From: Prosthecodimorpha staleyi
GTDB taxonomy: Bacteria > Pseudomonadota > Alphaproteobacteria > Rhizobiales > Ancalomicrobiaceae
DNA: 64,000 nt
Assembly (NCBI RefSeq): GCF_018729455.1
Contig: NZ_JAHHZF010000001.1
Location: forward strand, 616,591 to 680,590
Direction: 5' to 3'
Part shown: piece after piece, positions 9,340-18,381 of the stretch
Numbering within the stretch: the first letter of the stretch is position 1
Layout of the letters: every line of letters starts with the position of its first letter
Translations under genes and position numbers: made by a program
The notes under the pieces: generated by a model
The model's input: the letters and a program-made list of their open reading frames with translations, nothing else
The model's database searches: none
What the model was told of the DNA's origin: nothing

Positions 9340-9649
9340 GACCGGATGACTTGGTGATGTGCGGCCGGCGCGAACCGGGTCGGGCCTTCCCGCAGGGCCG
9401 CAGAACGCACGGCAGCGGCCGTGTCCGCCGGGACCGGGACGGTCGACCGGTCCCGGCCGGAACGGCGGGTCGCGTCGCGTTTCGTCCACGGCATCCGGCG
9501 GAACAGCCACGTCGGGCCGCCCCCGCTGGAGACAATCCAAGCATTGCATCGGTCTTGCGACAGGGTCAACGAAATTGATCTTCAAGACAATCGATTATAA
9601 TTCTTCAAATCGGAAGTTCATCTCGTCCTGTTTGGAATGATTACAAATG
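9340..9649. other. leader/promoter region of the DUF2325 operon, no gene
   Basis: No coding region is supported here. The right part (about 9560-9650) is far more AT-rich than the surroundings. On the minus strand a TATAAT hexamer occurs at 9594-9599, but the matching -35 position reads GATGAA, so the promoter call is weak. It would give a leader of roughly 250 bases to the DUF2325 gene. Confidence 0.35.
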
Positions 9650-9670
9650 AAAACGCCCCTCGGAAGGGGC
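9650..9670 (-). terminator. rho-independent terminator after the PEP mutase-family gene
   Basis: A 6-bp stem (gcccct / aggggc) with a cgga tetraloop at 9655-9670 is followed on the minus strand by GTTTTC. It lies a few bases after the stop codon of the lyase gene and ends the Tct operon. Confidence 0.7.
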
Positions 9671-9675
9671 AGACT

Positions 9676-10539
9676 TCAGCCGAAGCGGTGGTCGAGATCC
9701 TGGAAATGCGGCAGGTCGACCAGGGCCGAGAAGTCCGCATAGGTCATCAGGGCGGGCGCCGTCGCGGCCGGCGTGCCGTCGCGCTTCAACACCGTGAGCG
9801 CGTCCGCCATGGCGCGGGCGGCGGCGAACAGGGCCGTGACCGCATAGAAGACGACCGAGAAGCCCATCTGCTCCAGATCCGCGGCCTTGAGCGCGACGGT
9901 CTCGTTGCCGTCGACGATCGAGACCACCTTCGGCCCCTCGACATGGCGGGCGACCGCCTCGACCTCGGCGATGCGCTTGATGCCGTCGACGAAGACCAGA
10001 TCGACGCCGGCATCCTGGTAGAGCTTCGCCCGCCGGATCGCCTCCTCCGGTCCGGCCGCCGGCATGGCGTCGGTGCGGCCGATCACCAGCGGACCGCCGG
10101 CGGGCCGCGAGGCGACGGCGCATTGCAGTCTGCGCACGGCCTCCTCGGCCGGGATCAGGCGGATGCCGGCGAGCTGGCCGCAGCGCTTCGGCGCGACCTG
10201 GTCTTCGAGATGGATCGCCGCGACGCCGGCCTGGGCATATTCCTCCATCGTGCGGGCGATGTTGGCCGGCCCGCCATAGCCGGTATCAGCGTCGGCGATG
10301 ATCGGGATCGAGACGGCACGGGCCATGTCGCGGGCATGCGTGGTCATCTCGGTCTGGGTCAGGAGGCCGATGTCGGGCATGCCGAGCCGGCTCGCCGTGG
10401 CGCCGAAGCCGGTCATGTAGACGGCCTCGAAGCCGGCCGCCTGGACGAGCCGGGCAGCGAGCGCGTCCGGCGCACCGGGTGCGGCGAGGATGCGGCCGGT
10501 GGCGAGGCGGGCGCTCAGGGCGTCGGCGGAGCGGGTCAC
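9676..10539 (-). CDS. isocitrate lyase/phosphoenolpyruvate mutase family protein
   Basis: A 287-residue cytosolic alpha/beta-barrel enzyme of the PEP mutase/isocitrate lyase superfamily, which cleaves or rearranges C-C or P-C bonds in small 2-oxo or hydroxy acids with Mg2+. Visible motifs are the metal-binding DADTGYGG (about residues 83-90), HLEDQVAPKRCG with the lyase-type KRCG loop, and IGRTDA. These favour a (methyl)isocitrate or dimethylmalate lyase or oxaloacetate decarboxylase role over PEP mutase. The start is a GTG, 4 bases after the GntR stop, with AAGGAG ahead of it. As the last gene of the Tct operon it probably degrades the imported acid or a product of it; substrate unknown. Confidence 0.85.
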   Translation of the reverse strand: MTRSADALSARLATGRILAAPGAPDALAARLVQAAGFEAVYMTGFGATASRLGMPDIGLLTQTEMTTHARDMARAVSIPIIADADTGYGGPANIARTMEEYAQAGVAAIHLEDQVAPKRCGQLAGIRLIPAEEAVRRLQCAVASRPAGGPLVIGRTDAMPAAGPEEAIRRAKLYQDAGVDLVFVDGIKRIAEVEAVARHVEGPKVVSIVDGNETVALKAADLEQMGFSVVFYAVTALFAAARAMADALTVLKRDGTPAATAPALMTYADFSALVDLPHFQDLDHRFG

Positions 10540-10543
10540 GGCG

Positions 10544-11245
10544 TCATGTCTCCTTCAGGGTCAGGGCTGGGCGACCCGGCGCGGCCGGCTCGGCCAGCGC
10601 CTCCCGATAGACCTTCCGGGTCCGGTCGATATGCTCGGCGAGCAGGGCCTCGAGCGCCGGGATGTCGCCGGCCTCAAACAGGTCGGCCATCGCGCGGTGC
10701 TCCTCATAGGAGGTGTCGCGGCGCGGGCGCGAGCGGGCGGTCAGGTGGGTGCGCAGCGCCGCCACCTTGCCGGCGGCAAGCCGGTAGGCGTCGGCCAGAT
10801 AGGCATTGGCGCAATGGTCGAACAGGGCGCGGTGGAAGCGGCTGTCGGCCCGGCCATAGGCGACCGCGTCGTCGGTCGAGGCGCGGTCCATCTCGGCGAT
10901 CGCCTCGCGCCAGGATGCCAGGGCAGCCGTTCGCGCCCGCGCGTGGCAAAGCCGCACGGCCTGGATCTCCAGGATGGTGCGGTATTCGCACAGCGTCACG
11001 GTATCCTCGATGGTCGGCTGGAAGACGAAGCTGCCCTTTTTGTTCAGGATCACCACCAGCCCCGTCCCGGCGAGCGCCGCCAGCGCATCGCGCACCGGCG
11101 TCCGGCTGACCCCGAAGGACTTGGCCAGCGTCTCCTCCGAGATCATTTCGCCGAGCCCGAACTCGCCCTCCACGATCGCCCGCTCCAGGCGATCGATGAT
11201 CATGGCGGTCAGCGAGCGCGGCGCCTCGATTCTGAGGTCGGGCAT
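10544..11245 (-). CDS. GntR-family (FadR subfamily) transcriptional regulator
   Basis: A 233-residue regulator with an N-terminal winged helix-turn-helix (about residues 10-75, including SFGVSRTPVRDALAAL) and an all-helical FCD ligand-binding domain with the metal-binding pattern D.FH..L (RFHRALFDHC) and late histidines. Such proteins usually repress neighbouring catabolic operons and release DNA on binding a small carboxylate. Its ATG overlaps the tctA stop by one base, so it is made from the operon it probably controls. A candidate operator lies at 15914-15928. Confidence 0.92.
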   Translation of the reverse strand: MPDLRIEAPRSLTAMIIDRLERAIVEGEFGLGEMISEETLAKSFGVSRTPVRDALAALAGTGLVVILNKKGSFVFQPTIEDTVTLCEYRTILEIQAVRLCHARARTAALASWREAIAEMDRASTDDAVAYGRADSRFHRALFDHCANAYLADAYRLAAGKVAALRTHLTARSRPRRDTSYEEHRAMADLFEAGDIPALEALLAEHIDRTRKVYREALAEPAAPGRPALTLKET

Positions 11246-12750
11246 CAGGCGGCCGACCGGGGCTCGGCCGCCCGCAGCCGCCGGATGGCGACGCGCAGGA
11301 ACGGCCAGGTCCACACGACGAGCGTCATCACGCCGAGCACGCCGGCGATCGGGCGTTCGAAGAAATCGGCGACATGGCCGTCGGACTTGATCATCGACTT
11401 GACCAGGTTCTCCTCCAGCATCGGTCCGAGCACCACGCCTAGGATGGCCGGCGCGACAGGGAAGTCGTTCTCCTCCAGGATATAGGCAACCAGCCCGGCG
11501 ACCAGCATGATGCCGATATCGAAGGCCGCATTGTTCATCGCGAAAGAGCCGACGATGCAGAAGAGCAGGATCACGGGCATCAGGATGGCGCGCGGCACCG
11601 CCAGGATGCGCTTGGCGACCTTGATGGTGGCCCAGCCGAACGGCACCATGATCAAATTGGCGAAGATGAACAGGATGTAGATCGCGTAGATGTTCTGCGG
11701 ATTGGTCGTGAACAGCGTCGGGCCGGGATTGAGGTTCTTCATGTAGAGCACGCCGATCACGATCGCCGTCAGCGTGTCGCCCGGAATGCCGAAGACCAGC
11801 GCCGGAATCCAGGCGCCGGCGAGCGCGCTGTTGTTGGCGGCACCCGATTCGACGATGCCCTCGACATGACCGGTGCCGAACTTCTCCGGTTCCTTGGAGA
11901 ATTTCTTGGAGACCGCGTAGCTCATCCAGGCGGCGATATCCGAGCCAGCGCCCGGCAGGGCACCGACGACGGTGCCGAGCACGCTGCCGCGGACGATCTG
12001 GACCGGATACTGGACGGTCAGCCGCCACATGCCGGCAAAGACGTTGACGATCGGCTGGTCGATGATCGGCGGCCGGGCCTTGGTGTCGAGCGCGTAGCGG
12101 ATGATCTCGGAGGTCGCGAACATGCCGATCAAGAGCGGCAGGAAGCCGATGCCGCCCATCAGGTCGGTGCTGCCGCCGGTGAAGCGCGGAAAGGCGGCCG
12201 GATTGCTCAGTCCGACCGAGGCGACCAGGAAGCCGAGCACCAGCATGATGCCGCCCTTGAGCGGCCGGTCGGACGAGATGGCGATCGCGCAGGTGATGCC
12301 GAGCAGGATCAGCCAGAAATACTCGAAGGACGTAAAATTCAGGGCAAATTCGGCCAGGATCGGCGCACAGGCGATCAATACGACCGTGCCGAACAGCCCG
12401 CCGATCGCCGAGAAGACGAGGCCGGCGCCGAGCGCGGTGTCGGCATGGCCGTTGCGCGACATGGCGTAGGATTCGTCCGTGTAGGCGGCCGAGGCGGCGG
12501 TGCCGGGCATGCGCAGCAGGCAGCCCGGAATGTCGCCGGCGAAGATCGCCATCGCGCTGGTCGTCACCATGGCGGCGAGCGCCGGGATCGGATCCATGAA
12601 GAAGGTCAGCGGCACCAGTAGCGCCAGCGCCATGGTGGCGGTGAGGCCCGGCACGGCGCCGACGAACAGGCCGTAGATCGAGGCGGCGGCGATGATCAGC
12701 AGGGTCTCGGCGTTGAAGACCATCCCGAAGGCGGTGACGACGGCATCCAT
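11245..12750 (-). CDS. tctA: tripartite tricarboxylate transporter, large membrane subunit TctA
   Basis: A 501-residue inner-membrane protein with about 11-12 hydrophobic segments, forming the translocation channel of a TTT-family importer driven by ion gradient and fed by a periplasmic binding protein. The glycine-rich blocks GLFVGAVPGLTATMALALLVPLT at the start and GTVVGALPGAGSDIAAWMSY in the centre are hallmarks of TctA. It follows tctB by 11 bases and is coupled to the GntR gene downstream. Confidence 0.95.
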   Translation of the reverse strand: MDAVVTAFGMVFNAETLLIIAAASIYGLFVGAVPGLTATMALALLVPLTFFMDPIPALAAMVTTSAMAIFAGDIPGCLLRMPGTAASAAYTDESYAMSRNGHADTALGAGLVFSAIGGLFGTVVLIACAPILAEFALNFTSFEYFWLILLGITCAIAISSDRPLKGGIMLVLGFLVASVGLSNPAAFPRFTGGSTDLMGGIGFLPLLIGMFATSEIIRYALDTKARPPIIDQPIVNVFAGMWRLTVQYPVQIVRGSVLGTVVGALPGAGSDIAAWMSYAVSKKFSKEPEKFGTGHVEGIVESGAANNSALAGAWIPALVFGIPGDTLTAIVIGVLYMKNLNPGPTLFTTNPQNIYAIYILFIFANLIMVPFGWATIKVAKRILAVPRAILMPVILLFCIVGSFAMNNAAFDIGIMLVAGLVAYILEENDFPVAPAILGVVLGPMLEENLVKSMIKSDGHVADFFERPIAGVLGVMTLVVWTWPFLRVAIRRLRAAEPRSAA

Positions 12751-12761
12751 GGCGACCCCCT

Positions 12762-13238
12762 TCAGAAGGCGTAGCGGGTGAGGAGACCCCAGGGCAGCGG
12801 CACGCCGAGGACCTTGTAGAACAGCCCCCACATGATCGCCGTGGTGAGGAGCGCGGAGACGAGCGCGACCGGCCAGCGGATGCCGAGCGTCAGGTGCCAG
12901 ACGAACATCAGCGGCGGCACCACGATCAGGAAACCCAGGCGGTTGGCCAGCAGCGTATAGGCCAGGATGCCGCCGAGCGTGGCCAGACCGGCCAGGATAT
13001 GGCGCGGCGAGGCGATCCAGGGGCCGACCTCGACCAGCCCGCGCATGCGTGCCGGCGCCAGCCGTCCCTTGACGAACAGCATCAGCCCGAACACGGTCAG
13101 CAACGCGCCAGCGGTGCCGGGGAACACGGCGGGGCCGACATCCTGGCCGGGCATCTTCGGATAGCCGGAGACCGTGACCAGCACGGCAACCCCGATCAGG
13201 GCGAAGATCAGCCCGAGGATCGTGTCGTGGATTTTCAT
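12762..13238 (-). CDS. tctB: tripartite tricarboxylate transporter, small membrane subunit TctB
   Basis: A 158-residue inner-membrane protein with four predicted membrane segments, matching the TctB family in size and in the order tctC-tctB-tctA. The N-terminal helix IHDTILGLIFALIGVAVLV and the following PGQDVGPAVFPG loop are typical. It helps assemble the TctA channel. A strong hairpin separates it from tctC. Confidence 0.9.
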   Translation of the reverse strand: MKIHDTILGLIFALIGVAVLVTVSGYPKMPGQDVGPAVFPGTAGALLTVFGLMLFVKGRLAPARMRGLVEVGPWIASPRHILAGLATLGGILAYTLLANRLGFLIVVPPLMFVWHLTLGIRWPVALVSALLTTAIMWGLFYKVLGVPLPWGLLTRYAF

Positions 13239-13279
13239 GGGGTTCCCCCGGGGATCGGATCGCGACGGGCACGAGGCGG

Positions 13280-13312
13280 CCGGTCCGGGGCCGCAGGGCC
13301 GCCCCGGACCGG
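13280..13312 (-). repeat. 11-bp inverted repeat between tctC and tctB
   Basis: A perfect 11-bp inverted repeat (ccggtccgggg / ccccggaccgg) with an 11-base loop occupies the 92-base gap between tctC and tctB. There is no T-run. The likely role is to protect the tctC 3' end so that the binding protein is made in excess over the membrane subunits. Confidence 0.6.
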
Positions 13313-13330
13313 TCCGTCATACCCGTTCGG

Positions 13331-14335
13331 TCACTTCTTCAGGCCGACCTCGGTCAGCGTCTCGCCGAGATTCTTGTCGTTGGCGACCATGAAGGCGCGG
13401 AAGCCCTCGCCGGGCGTCCAGCCGGTCGCATAGCCCTTGGACTTCATGAAGTTCAGATAGTCGGCCGTCTCGACCGCCTTGCCGACCTCGGCCTGCAGGC
13501 GCGCGACCACCGGTGCCGGCGTGCCCTTCGGGGCGACGATGCCGCGCCAGGAGCCCATCGACCAGTTGAGGCCTGCGGCCTCCTGCAGGGTCGGCACGTC
13601 CGGCGCTGCGGCGTCGCGCTTCGGCGCCAGGATGGCGAGCGGACGGATGCGCCCGGCCGCCATCAGCGCCGCGGCCTCGGGCAGCGAGGCGGTGGCGATC
13701 TGCACGCCGCCGGCGGCGAGATCCTGCAGTCCCGGCGCCGCGCCTTCGCTCGGCACCCAGGCGACGCGCGCGGTCGGGATGCCGGCGGTCTTGAGGAGAC
13801 CGGCGAGCGCCAGGTGGTTGACGCCGCCCTGCGCGCTGCCCGAGGCCTTGAACTGGCGGTCGGAGCTCTTGGCGATCGCGTCGACCAGATCCTTGGCGGT
13901 CTTATGAGGGCTGTCGGCGCGCACGAAGAGGGCGGCCGGATCGGAATTGTAGAGGCCGATCGGCTCGTAGGCCTCATGCGTCAGGGCGGTCAGGCCCTGG
14001 TGGTGCATGCCGCCGATTTCGAGCGTGGCGATGCCGATCGTGTAGCCGTCCGGCTCGGCCGAGGCGATCGCCTGATGGCCGACCACGCCGGACCCGCCGG
14101 TGCGGTTGACGACCGGGACCGGCACGCCGAGCTGCTTTTCCAGCAGCGAAGCGATCATGCGCGCGGTCGCGTCGGTGCCGCCGCCGGCGCCCCAGGGCAC
14201 GATCATGGTGATCGGCCGGTTCGGCCAGGTCTGCGCCGCGGCCGGGCCGGCGGCCGCGAGCACGGCAACGCCCGCCAGCGCGGCCAGCATGGTGCGGCGT
14301 CCGAAGGTCAGGGCGGCGATTTTCAGGGTGGTCAT
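13331..14335 (-). CDS. tctC: TctC-type (Bug family) periplasmic solute-binding protein
   Basis: A 334-residue exported binding protein. A signal peptide covers about residues 1-34 (twin arginine in GRRTMLAALAG, ending PAAAQ). The mature protein begins TWPNRPITMIVPWGAGGGTD, the Bug-family signature, and contains NRTGGSGVVGH and SEPDGYT-like segments. It captures a carboxylate for TctAB. The substrate cannot be read from sequence, but the neighbouring 2-hydroxyacid oxidase suggests a hydroxy- or keto-acid. It is the second gene of the operon, 80 bases after the oxidase. Confidence 0.93.
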   Translation of the reverse strand: MTTLKIAALTFGRRTMLAALAGVAVLAAAGPAAAQTWPNRPITMIVPWGAGGGTDATARMIASLLEKQLGVPVPVVNRTGGSGVVGHQAIASAEPDGYTIGIATLEIGGMHHQGLTALTHEAYEPIGLYNSDPAALFVRADSPHKTAKDLVDAIAKSSDRQFKASGSAQGGVNHLALAGLLKTAGIPTARVAWVPSEGAAPGLQDLAAGGVQIATASLPEAAALMAAGRIRPLAILAPKRDAAAPDVPTLQEAAGLNWSMGSWRGIVAPKGTPAPVVARLQAEVGKAVETADYLNFMKSKGYATGWTPGEGFRAFMVANDKNLGETLTEVGLKK

Positions 14336-14415
14336 GGGTTTCCTCCGTTCCCAGTGTCGTTGCGAGTTCTCGGCCGCGTGTCCCCGCGGCTTTCGTGCGT
14401 TTCGGTTCGGGTCGT

Positions 14416-15822
14416 TCAGACCGGATCCGGCAGGACCTTGCCCGGATTGAGAATGCCGAGCGGATCGAGCGCCTGTTTGATGGCGCGCATCACCGCGATC
14501 CCCTCGCCATGTTCGAGCGCCATGAACTTGCGCTTGCCCGAGCCGACGCCGTGCTCGCCGGTCGCCGTGCCCTCCATGGCGATGGCGCGGCGGACCAGGC
14601 GGTCGTTGAGCGCCTCGGCCTCGGCGAGTTCGGCCGGATCGGCCGGATCGATGACCAGACCGAGATGGAAGTTGCCGTCGCCGACATGGCCGACCGTGGC
14701 GACGAAGAAGCTCGCCCCGGCCACGTCCTCGCGGGTGGCGCGGACGAGTTCGGTCAGGCGCGAGATCGGCACGCAGACATCCGTGCTCCAGACCCGCGCG
14801 CCCGGACGCATGCCCTGGATCGCGTAGTGGACATTGTGACGGACATGCCAGAGCCGGTTCAGCGCCTGCTGGCCGGCCGCCCATTCGAAGCCGGCGCCGC
14901 CATGGTCGCGGGCGATCTCCTCGACCAGCGCGGCCTGCTCGTCGACGCCGGCCCGGGTGCCCTGGAACTCGAAGAACAGGGTCGGTACCTCGGCGAAGTC
15001 CGCCTTGAAGTGCCGATTGACCGCCGCCATCGTGTTGCCGTCGAGCAGTTCGACCCGGCTCACCGGGATGCCGCACTGGATCAGCGTGGTCACGGTCTGG
15101 ACCGCGTCGGCGATGTCGTCGAAGCGGCAGGTCGCCGCCGAGATCGCCTCCGGGATGCCGTAGAGGCGCACGGTCAGTTCGGTGATGATGCCGAGCGTGC
15201 CTTCCGAGCCGACCAGGAGCCGGGTCAGGTCGTAGCCGGCGGAGGATTTGCGCGCCCGACCGCCGGTGCGCACGATGCGGCCGTCGGCCATCACGGCGGT
15301 CAATTGCACGACATTCTCGCGCATGGTGCCGTAGCGGACCGCATTGGTGCCGGAGGCGCGCGTCGCCGCCATGCCGCCGAGCGTCGCCTCGGCGCCGGGA
15401 TCGACCGGGAAGAACAGCCCGGCATCGCGCAGGTGCGTGTTCAGCTGCTGGCGGGTGACGCCGGCCTCGACGGTGGCGTCGAGATCGTCCGGGCGGAACG
15501 CCAGGATGCGGTTCATGCCCGACAGGTCGATCGACAGGCCGCCGCGGGTCGCGCCGACATGGCCCTCCAGCGAGGTGCCCGCCCCGAAGGCGACGATCGG
15601 GGTCCGATGCTGCGCCGCAAGACGGACGATGGCGGCGACCTCCTCGGTCGAGACCGCGCGGCAGACACCGTCCGGCGGCTCGCCCGGATGCCAGGATTCG
15701 CCCCGGCCGTGGCTCTCGCGATCGGCGGCCGACATGGAAAACCGGTTGCCGAGCAAGGCCCTGAGCGCTTCGACGAGGGCCGGATCGAGGGCCGGGCGGG
15801 GTTCGGGGACGGCGATGGTCAC
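14416..15822 (-). CDS. FAD-linked oxidase, glycolate oxidase GlcD / D-lactate dehydrogenase type
   Basis: A 468-residue flavoenzyme that oxidises a 2-hydroxyacid to the 2-oxoacid and passes electrons to the respiratory chain. The FAD_binding_4 domain (about residues 45-220) has the motifs VAFGAGTSLEGHVGA, VDPGAEATLGGMAATRASGTNAVRYGTMRENV and LLVGSEGTLGII. The C-terminal domain carries the VGHVGDGNFH metal/substrate motif and ends TGEHGVGSGKR...LDPLGILNPGKVLPD. The start is a GTG. It heads the tctCBA-gntR-lyase operon and is therefore the likely first catabolic step for the imported acid. Confidence 0.92.
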   Translation of the reverse strand: MTIAVPEPRPALDPALVEALRALLGNRFSMSAADRESHGRGESWHPGEPPDGVCRAVSTEEVAAIVRLAAQHRTPIVAFGAGTSLEGHVGATRGGLSIDLSGMNRILAFRPDDLDATVEAGVTRQQLNTHLRDAGLFFPVDPGAEATLGGMAATRASGTNAVRYGTMRENVVQLTAVMADGRIVRTGGRARKSSAGYDLTRLLVGSEGTLGIITELTVRLYGIPEAISAATCRFDDIADAVQTVTTLIQCGIPVSRVELLDGNTMAAVNRHFKADFAEVPTLFFEFQGTRAGVDEQAALVEEIARDHGGAGFEWAAGQQALNRLWHVRHNVHYAIQGMRPGARVWSTDVCVPISRLTELVRATREDVAGASFFVATVGHVGDGNFHLGLVIDPADPAELAEAEALNDRLVRRAIAMEGTATGEHGVGSGKRKFMALEHGEGIAVMRAIKQALDPLGILNPGKVLPDPV

Positions 15823-15913
15823 GTCTCGGCTCGCGGCTGGGTCGGGTCCCGGCGGGAGCGCCGGACCGGGAGAGATTGGCAGCCGGCATCGCGGGCGTCA
15901 ACGTCTTGTATGT

Positions 15914-15928
15914 AAGGTTCATGACCTT
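15914..15928. promoter_or_regulatory. candidate GntR operator upstream of the oxidase-tct operon
   Basis: An inverted repeat aaggt-tcatg-acctt lies about 90 bases upstream of the oxidase start. Its GGT..ATGACC core resembles the TGGTCNNACCA-type sites of FadR-like GntR regulators. A second palindrome, cgctgcagcg, follows at 15934-15943. Assignment to the operon's GntR protein is an inference. Confidence 0.45.
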
Positions 15929-16039
15929 AGTTACGCTGCAGCGCAGCAGCGGCACCGACCCCAAATGCGCATGCGCCATCGTCCAGGCGCGCGGTCCGGC
16001 GACGGCGATCGATCGTCGGTACGCGTTTGTGACGCCGGC

Positions 16040-17200
16040 TCAGAGCGGCGGGATGTCGCCCCGCGCCCAGCCGGCCTTGACCTCGGCCTTATGGTCCTCG
16101 AAGCGGCCGGCCTCGATGGCGGCGCGCAGGCCGGCCATCAGGTCCTGGTAGTAGGACAGGTTGATCCAGGTCAGCAGCATGGCGCCGAGCGCCTCCTCGG
16201 CCTTGACCAGGTGGTGCAGATAGGCACGCGAATAGTCCCTGGCGGCCGGACAGGTGGACTCCTCGTCGATCGGGCGCGGATCGTCGGCGTGACGGGCGTT
16301 GCGCAGGTTGACCTTGCCGCGCCGCGTAAAGGCCTGGCCGTGCCGGCCGGCCCGGGTCGGCATGACGCAATCGAACATGTCGATGCCGCGGCCGACCGAT
16401 TCGACGATGTCGTCGGGCGTGCCGACGCCCATCAGGTAGCGCGGCCGGTCCTCAGGCAGTTCGGGCGTGGTCGCCGACAGGATGCGCAGCATGACGTCCT
16501 GCGGTTCGCCGACCGCCAGCCCGCCGACCGCGTAGCCGTGAAAGCCGATCGCCGTCAGCGCGCGCGCCGATTCCACCCGCAGGGCCTCGTCGTCGCCGCC
16601 CTGCACGATGGCGAAGAGGCCGTGACCGGGCTTGCCGAAGAAGGCGGCCTTGGAGCGCTCCGCCCAGCGCAGCGACAGCCGCATGGCGCGCTCGATCTCG
16701 GCGCGTTCCGCTGGGAGCGCGACGCATTCGTCGAGCTGCATCTGGATGTCCGAGCCGAGCAGGCCCTGGATCTCCAGGCTGCGCTCCGGCGAAAGCACAT
16801 GGCGGCTGCCGTCGATATGGCTCTGGAAGGTCACCGCCTGCTCGTTGATCTTCCGGAGCTTGGCCAGCGACATGACCTGGAAGCCGCCGGAATCGGTCAG
16901 GATCGGATGGGGCCAGTTCATGAACCGGTGCAGGCCACCGAGCCGGTCGACGCGCTCGGCCGTCGGGCGCAGCATCAGGTGATAGGTGTTGCCGAGCAGG
17001 ATGTCGGCGCCGAGCGCCCTCACCTGCTCGGGATACATGGTCTTCACCGTCGCCTGGGTGCCGACCGGCATGAAGGCCGGCGTGCGGATCGCCCCATGGG
17101 CGGTCGTCACCTCGCCACGCCGGGCCATGCCGTCGGTGGCGATCCGGCGGAAGCCGAAGGCGGGCGCCGCGGCGGGGTCGGTCGGGGTGGGAACGGTCAT
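16040..17200 (-). CDS. tgt: tRNA-guanine transglycosylase
   Basis: A 386-residue enzyme that exchanges the wobble guanine of GUN-anticodon tRNAs for preQ1, a step of queuosine synthesis. Diagnostic blocks are [24 protein letters not shown], the catalytic [12 protein letters not shown] (aspartate nucleophile region), IVQGG and the [10 protein letters not shown]...[10 protein letters not shown] stretch. The zinc-binding C-terminal region shows [16 protein letters not shown] with its conserved cysteine and histidines. The ATG overlaps the queA stop by 4 bases, so the two queuosine genes are coupled. Confidence 0.96.
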   Translation of the reverse strand: MTVPTPTDPAAAPAFGFRRIATDGMARRGEVTTAHGAIRTPAFMPVGTQATVKTMYPEQVRALGADILLGNTYHLMLRPTAERVDRLGGLHRFMNWPHPILTDSGGFQVMSLAKLRKINEQAVTFQSHIDGSRHVLSPERSLEIQGLLGSDIQMQLDECVALPAERAEIERAMRLSLRWAERSKAAFFGKPGHGLFAIVQGGDDEALRVESARALTAIGFHGYAVGGLAVGEPQDVMLRILSATTPELPEDRPRYLMGVGTPDDIVESVGRGIDMFDCVMPTRAGRHGQAFTRRGKVNLRNARHADDPRPIDEESTCPAARDYSRAYLHHLVKAEEALGAMLLTWINLSYYQDLMAGLRAAIEAGRFEDHKAEVKAGWARGDIPPL

Positions 17201-18282
17201 CGGCCGGTGGCCCTGAACAGGAGCGAGGTATCGCCGTAGGAATAGAAGCGATAGCCGGTTGCGATCGCCTGCGCATAGGCGGCCCGCATGCAGTCCAGCC
17301 CGGCGAAGGCCGAGACCAGCATGAACAGGGTCGAGCGCGGCAGGTGGAAATTGGTCATCAGCATGTCGACCGCGCGGATCGCCTTGCCGGGGGTGATGAA
17401 GATATCGGTCTCGCCCGAGAAGGGCCGGATGCGCCCCGCCTCGTCCGCCGCGCTTTCCAGAAGCCGGAGCGAGGTCGTGCCGACCGCCACGATCCGTCCG
17501 CCGCGGGCGCGCACGGCGTTGAGCGCCGCCGCGGTCGCCGCATCGATCGTGCCCCATTCGGAATGCATGCGGTGCTCGGCCGTATCGTCGACCTTCACGG
17601 GCAGGAAAGTGCCGGCCCCGACATGCAGCGTCACGAAATGCCGCTCGACGCCGGCTGCGTCGAGCCGCGCGATCAGGTCCGGCGTGAAATGCAGCCCGGC
17701 GGTCGGCGCCGCGACCGCGCCCTCGGCGCGGGCGTAGACGGTCTGATAGTCGGCGAGGTCCTGCGCATCGGCGGCGCGCTTCGACGAGATATAGGGCGGC
17801 AGCGGCACGGTGCCGACGGCGTGGATGGCCTGGTCGAGATCCGGGCCGGCCAGATCGAAGGCGACCAGCACCTGCCCGTCCTCGGCCTTCTCGGCGACCG
17901 TCGCCCAGACCTCGCCGAGGAGGCACGCCTGTCCGTGTTCGCCGAACAGGACCCGGTCGCCGACCTTCAGCCGCTTGCCCGGCCGCGCGAAAGCGCGCCA
18001 GCGGTCCGCCCCCTCGCGCTTCAGGAGCGTGAAGGCGACGGCGACGCGGCCCTCGTCCCGGATGCGGGTGCCGTGCAGTTCGGCCGGGATGACGCGCGTG
18101 TCGTTGAAGACCAGGGCATCGCCCGGCCGGACGAGATCCGGCAGGTCGCCGACGGTGCGGTCCTCGATCCGGCAGCCCTCGTCCGGCCGCACGACCATCA
18201 GCCGCGCCGCCTCCCGCGGGTGCGCCGGCCGGAGTGCGATCCGCTCGGCCGGAAGGTCGAAATCGAACAGGTCGACGCGCAG
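17197..18282 (-). CDS. queA: S-adenosylmethionine:tRNA ribosyltransferase-isomerase, probable CTG start
   Basis: Makes epoxyqueuosine by transferring ribose from SAM to preQ1-tRNA. From the first ATG (18198, MVVRPDEG) the protein would be 333 residues and lack the conserved beginning of QueA. In the same frame upstream, the sequence encodes [18 protein letters not shown] followed by HPREAARL, exactly the missing family N-terminus. No ATG, GTG or TTG precedes it closely; the codon before RVD is CTG, with GGGAG placed 7 bases ahead, so I start at CTG and obtain 361 residues (about 356 is normal). Later motifs such as PTAGLHFTP and [16 protein letters not shown] are intact. The start codon is inferred, the extension is seen directly. 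Confidence 0.85.
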   Translation of the reverse strand: MRVDLFDFDLPAERIALRPAHPREAARLMVVRPDEGCRIEDRTVGDLPDLVRPGDALVFNDTRVIPAELHGTRIRDEGRVAVAFTLLKREGADRWRAFARPGKRLKVGDRVLFGEHGQACLLGEVWATVAEKAEDGQVLVAFDLAGPDLDQAIHAVGTVPLPPYISSKRAADAQDLADYQTVYARAEGAVAAPTAGLHFTPDLIARLDAAGVERHFVTLHVGAGTFLPVKVDDTAEHRMHSEWGTIDAATAAALNAVRARGGRIVAVGTTSLRLLESAADEAGRIRPFSGETDIFITPGKAIRAVDMLMTNFHLPRSTLFMLVSAFAGLDCMRAAYAQAIATGYRFYSYGDTSLLFRATGR

Positions 18283-18320
18283 GGCTCGGCTCCCGGGAAA
18301 TTGGGCTTCAAAACGGCGAC

Positions 18321-18354
18321 AGCCCCGCGCCGGCCGGAGCCGAGCCGCGGGGCT
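18321..18354 (-). terminator. probable terminator of the cyclophilin gene
   Basis: A 9-bp stem (agccccgcg / cgcggggct) with a GC-rich loop lies 28 bases after the cyclophilin stop. On the minus strand it is followed by GTCGCCGTTTT, a late and short T-run, so the terminator is plausible but not strong. It precedes the queA start. Confidence 0.5.
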
Positions 18355-18381
18355 TCGCTTGCAGTCCAGACGATCAGACCG

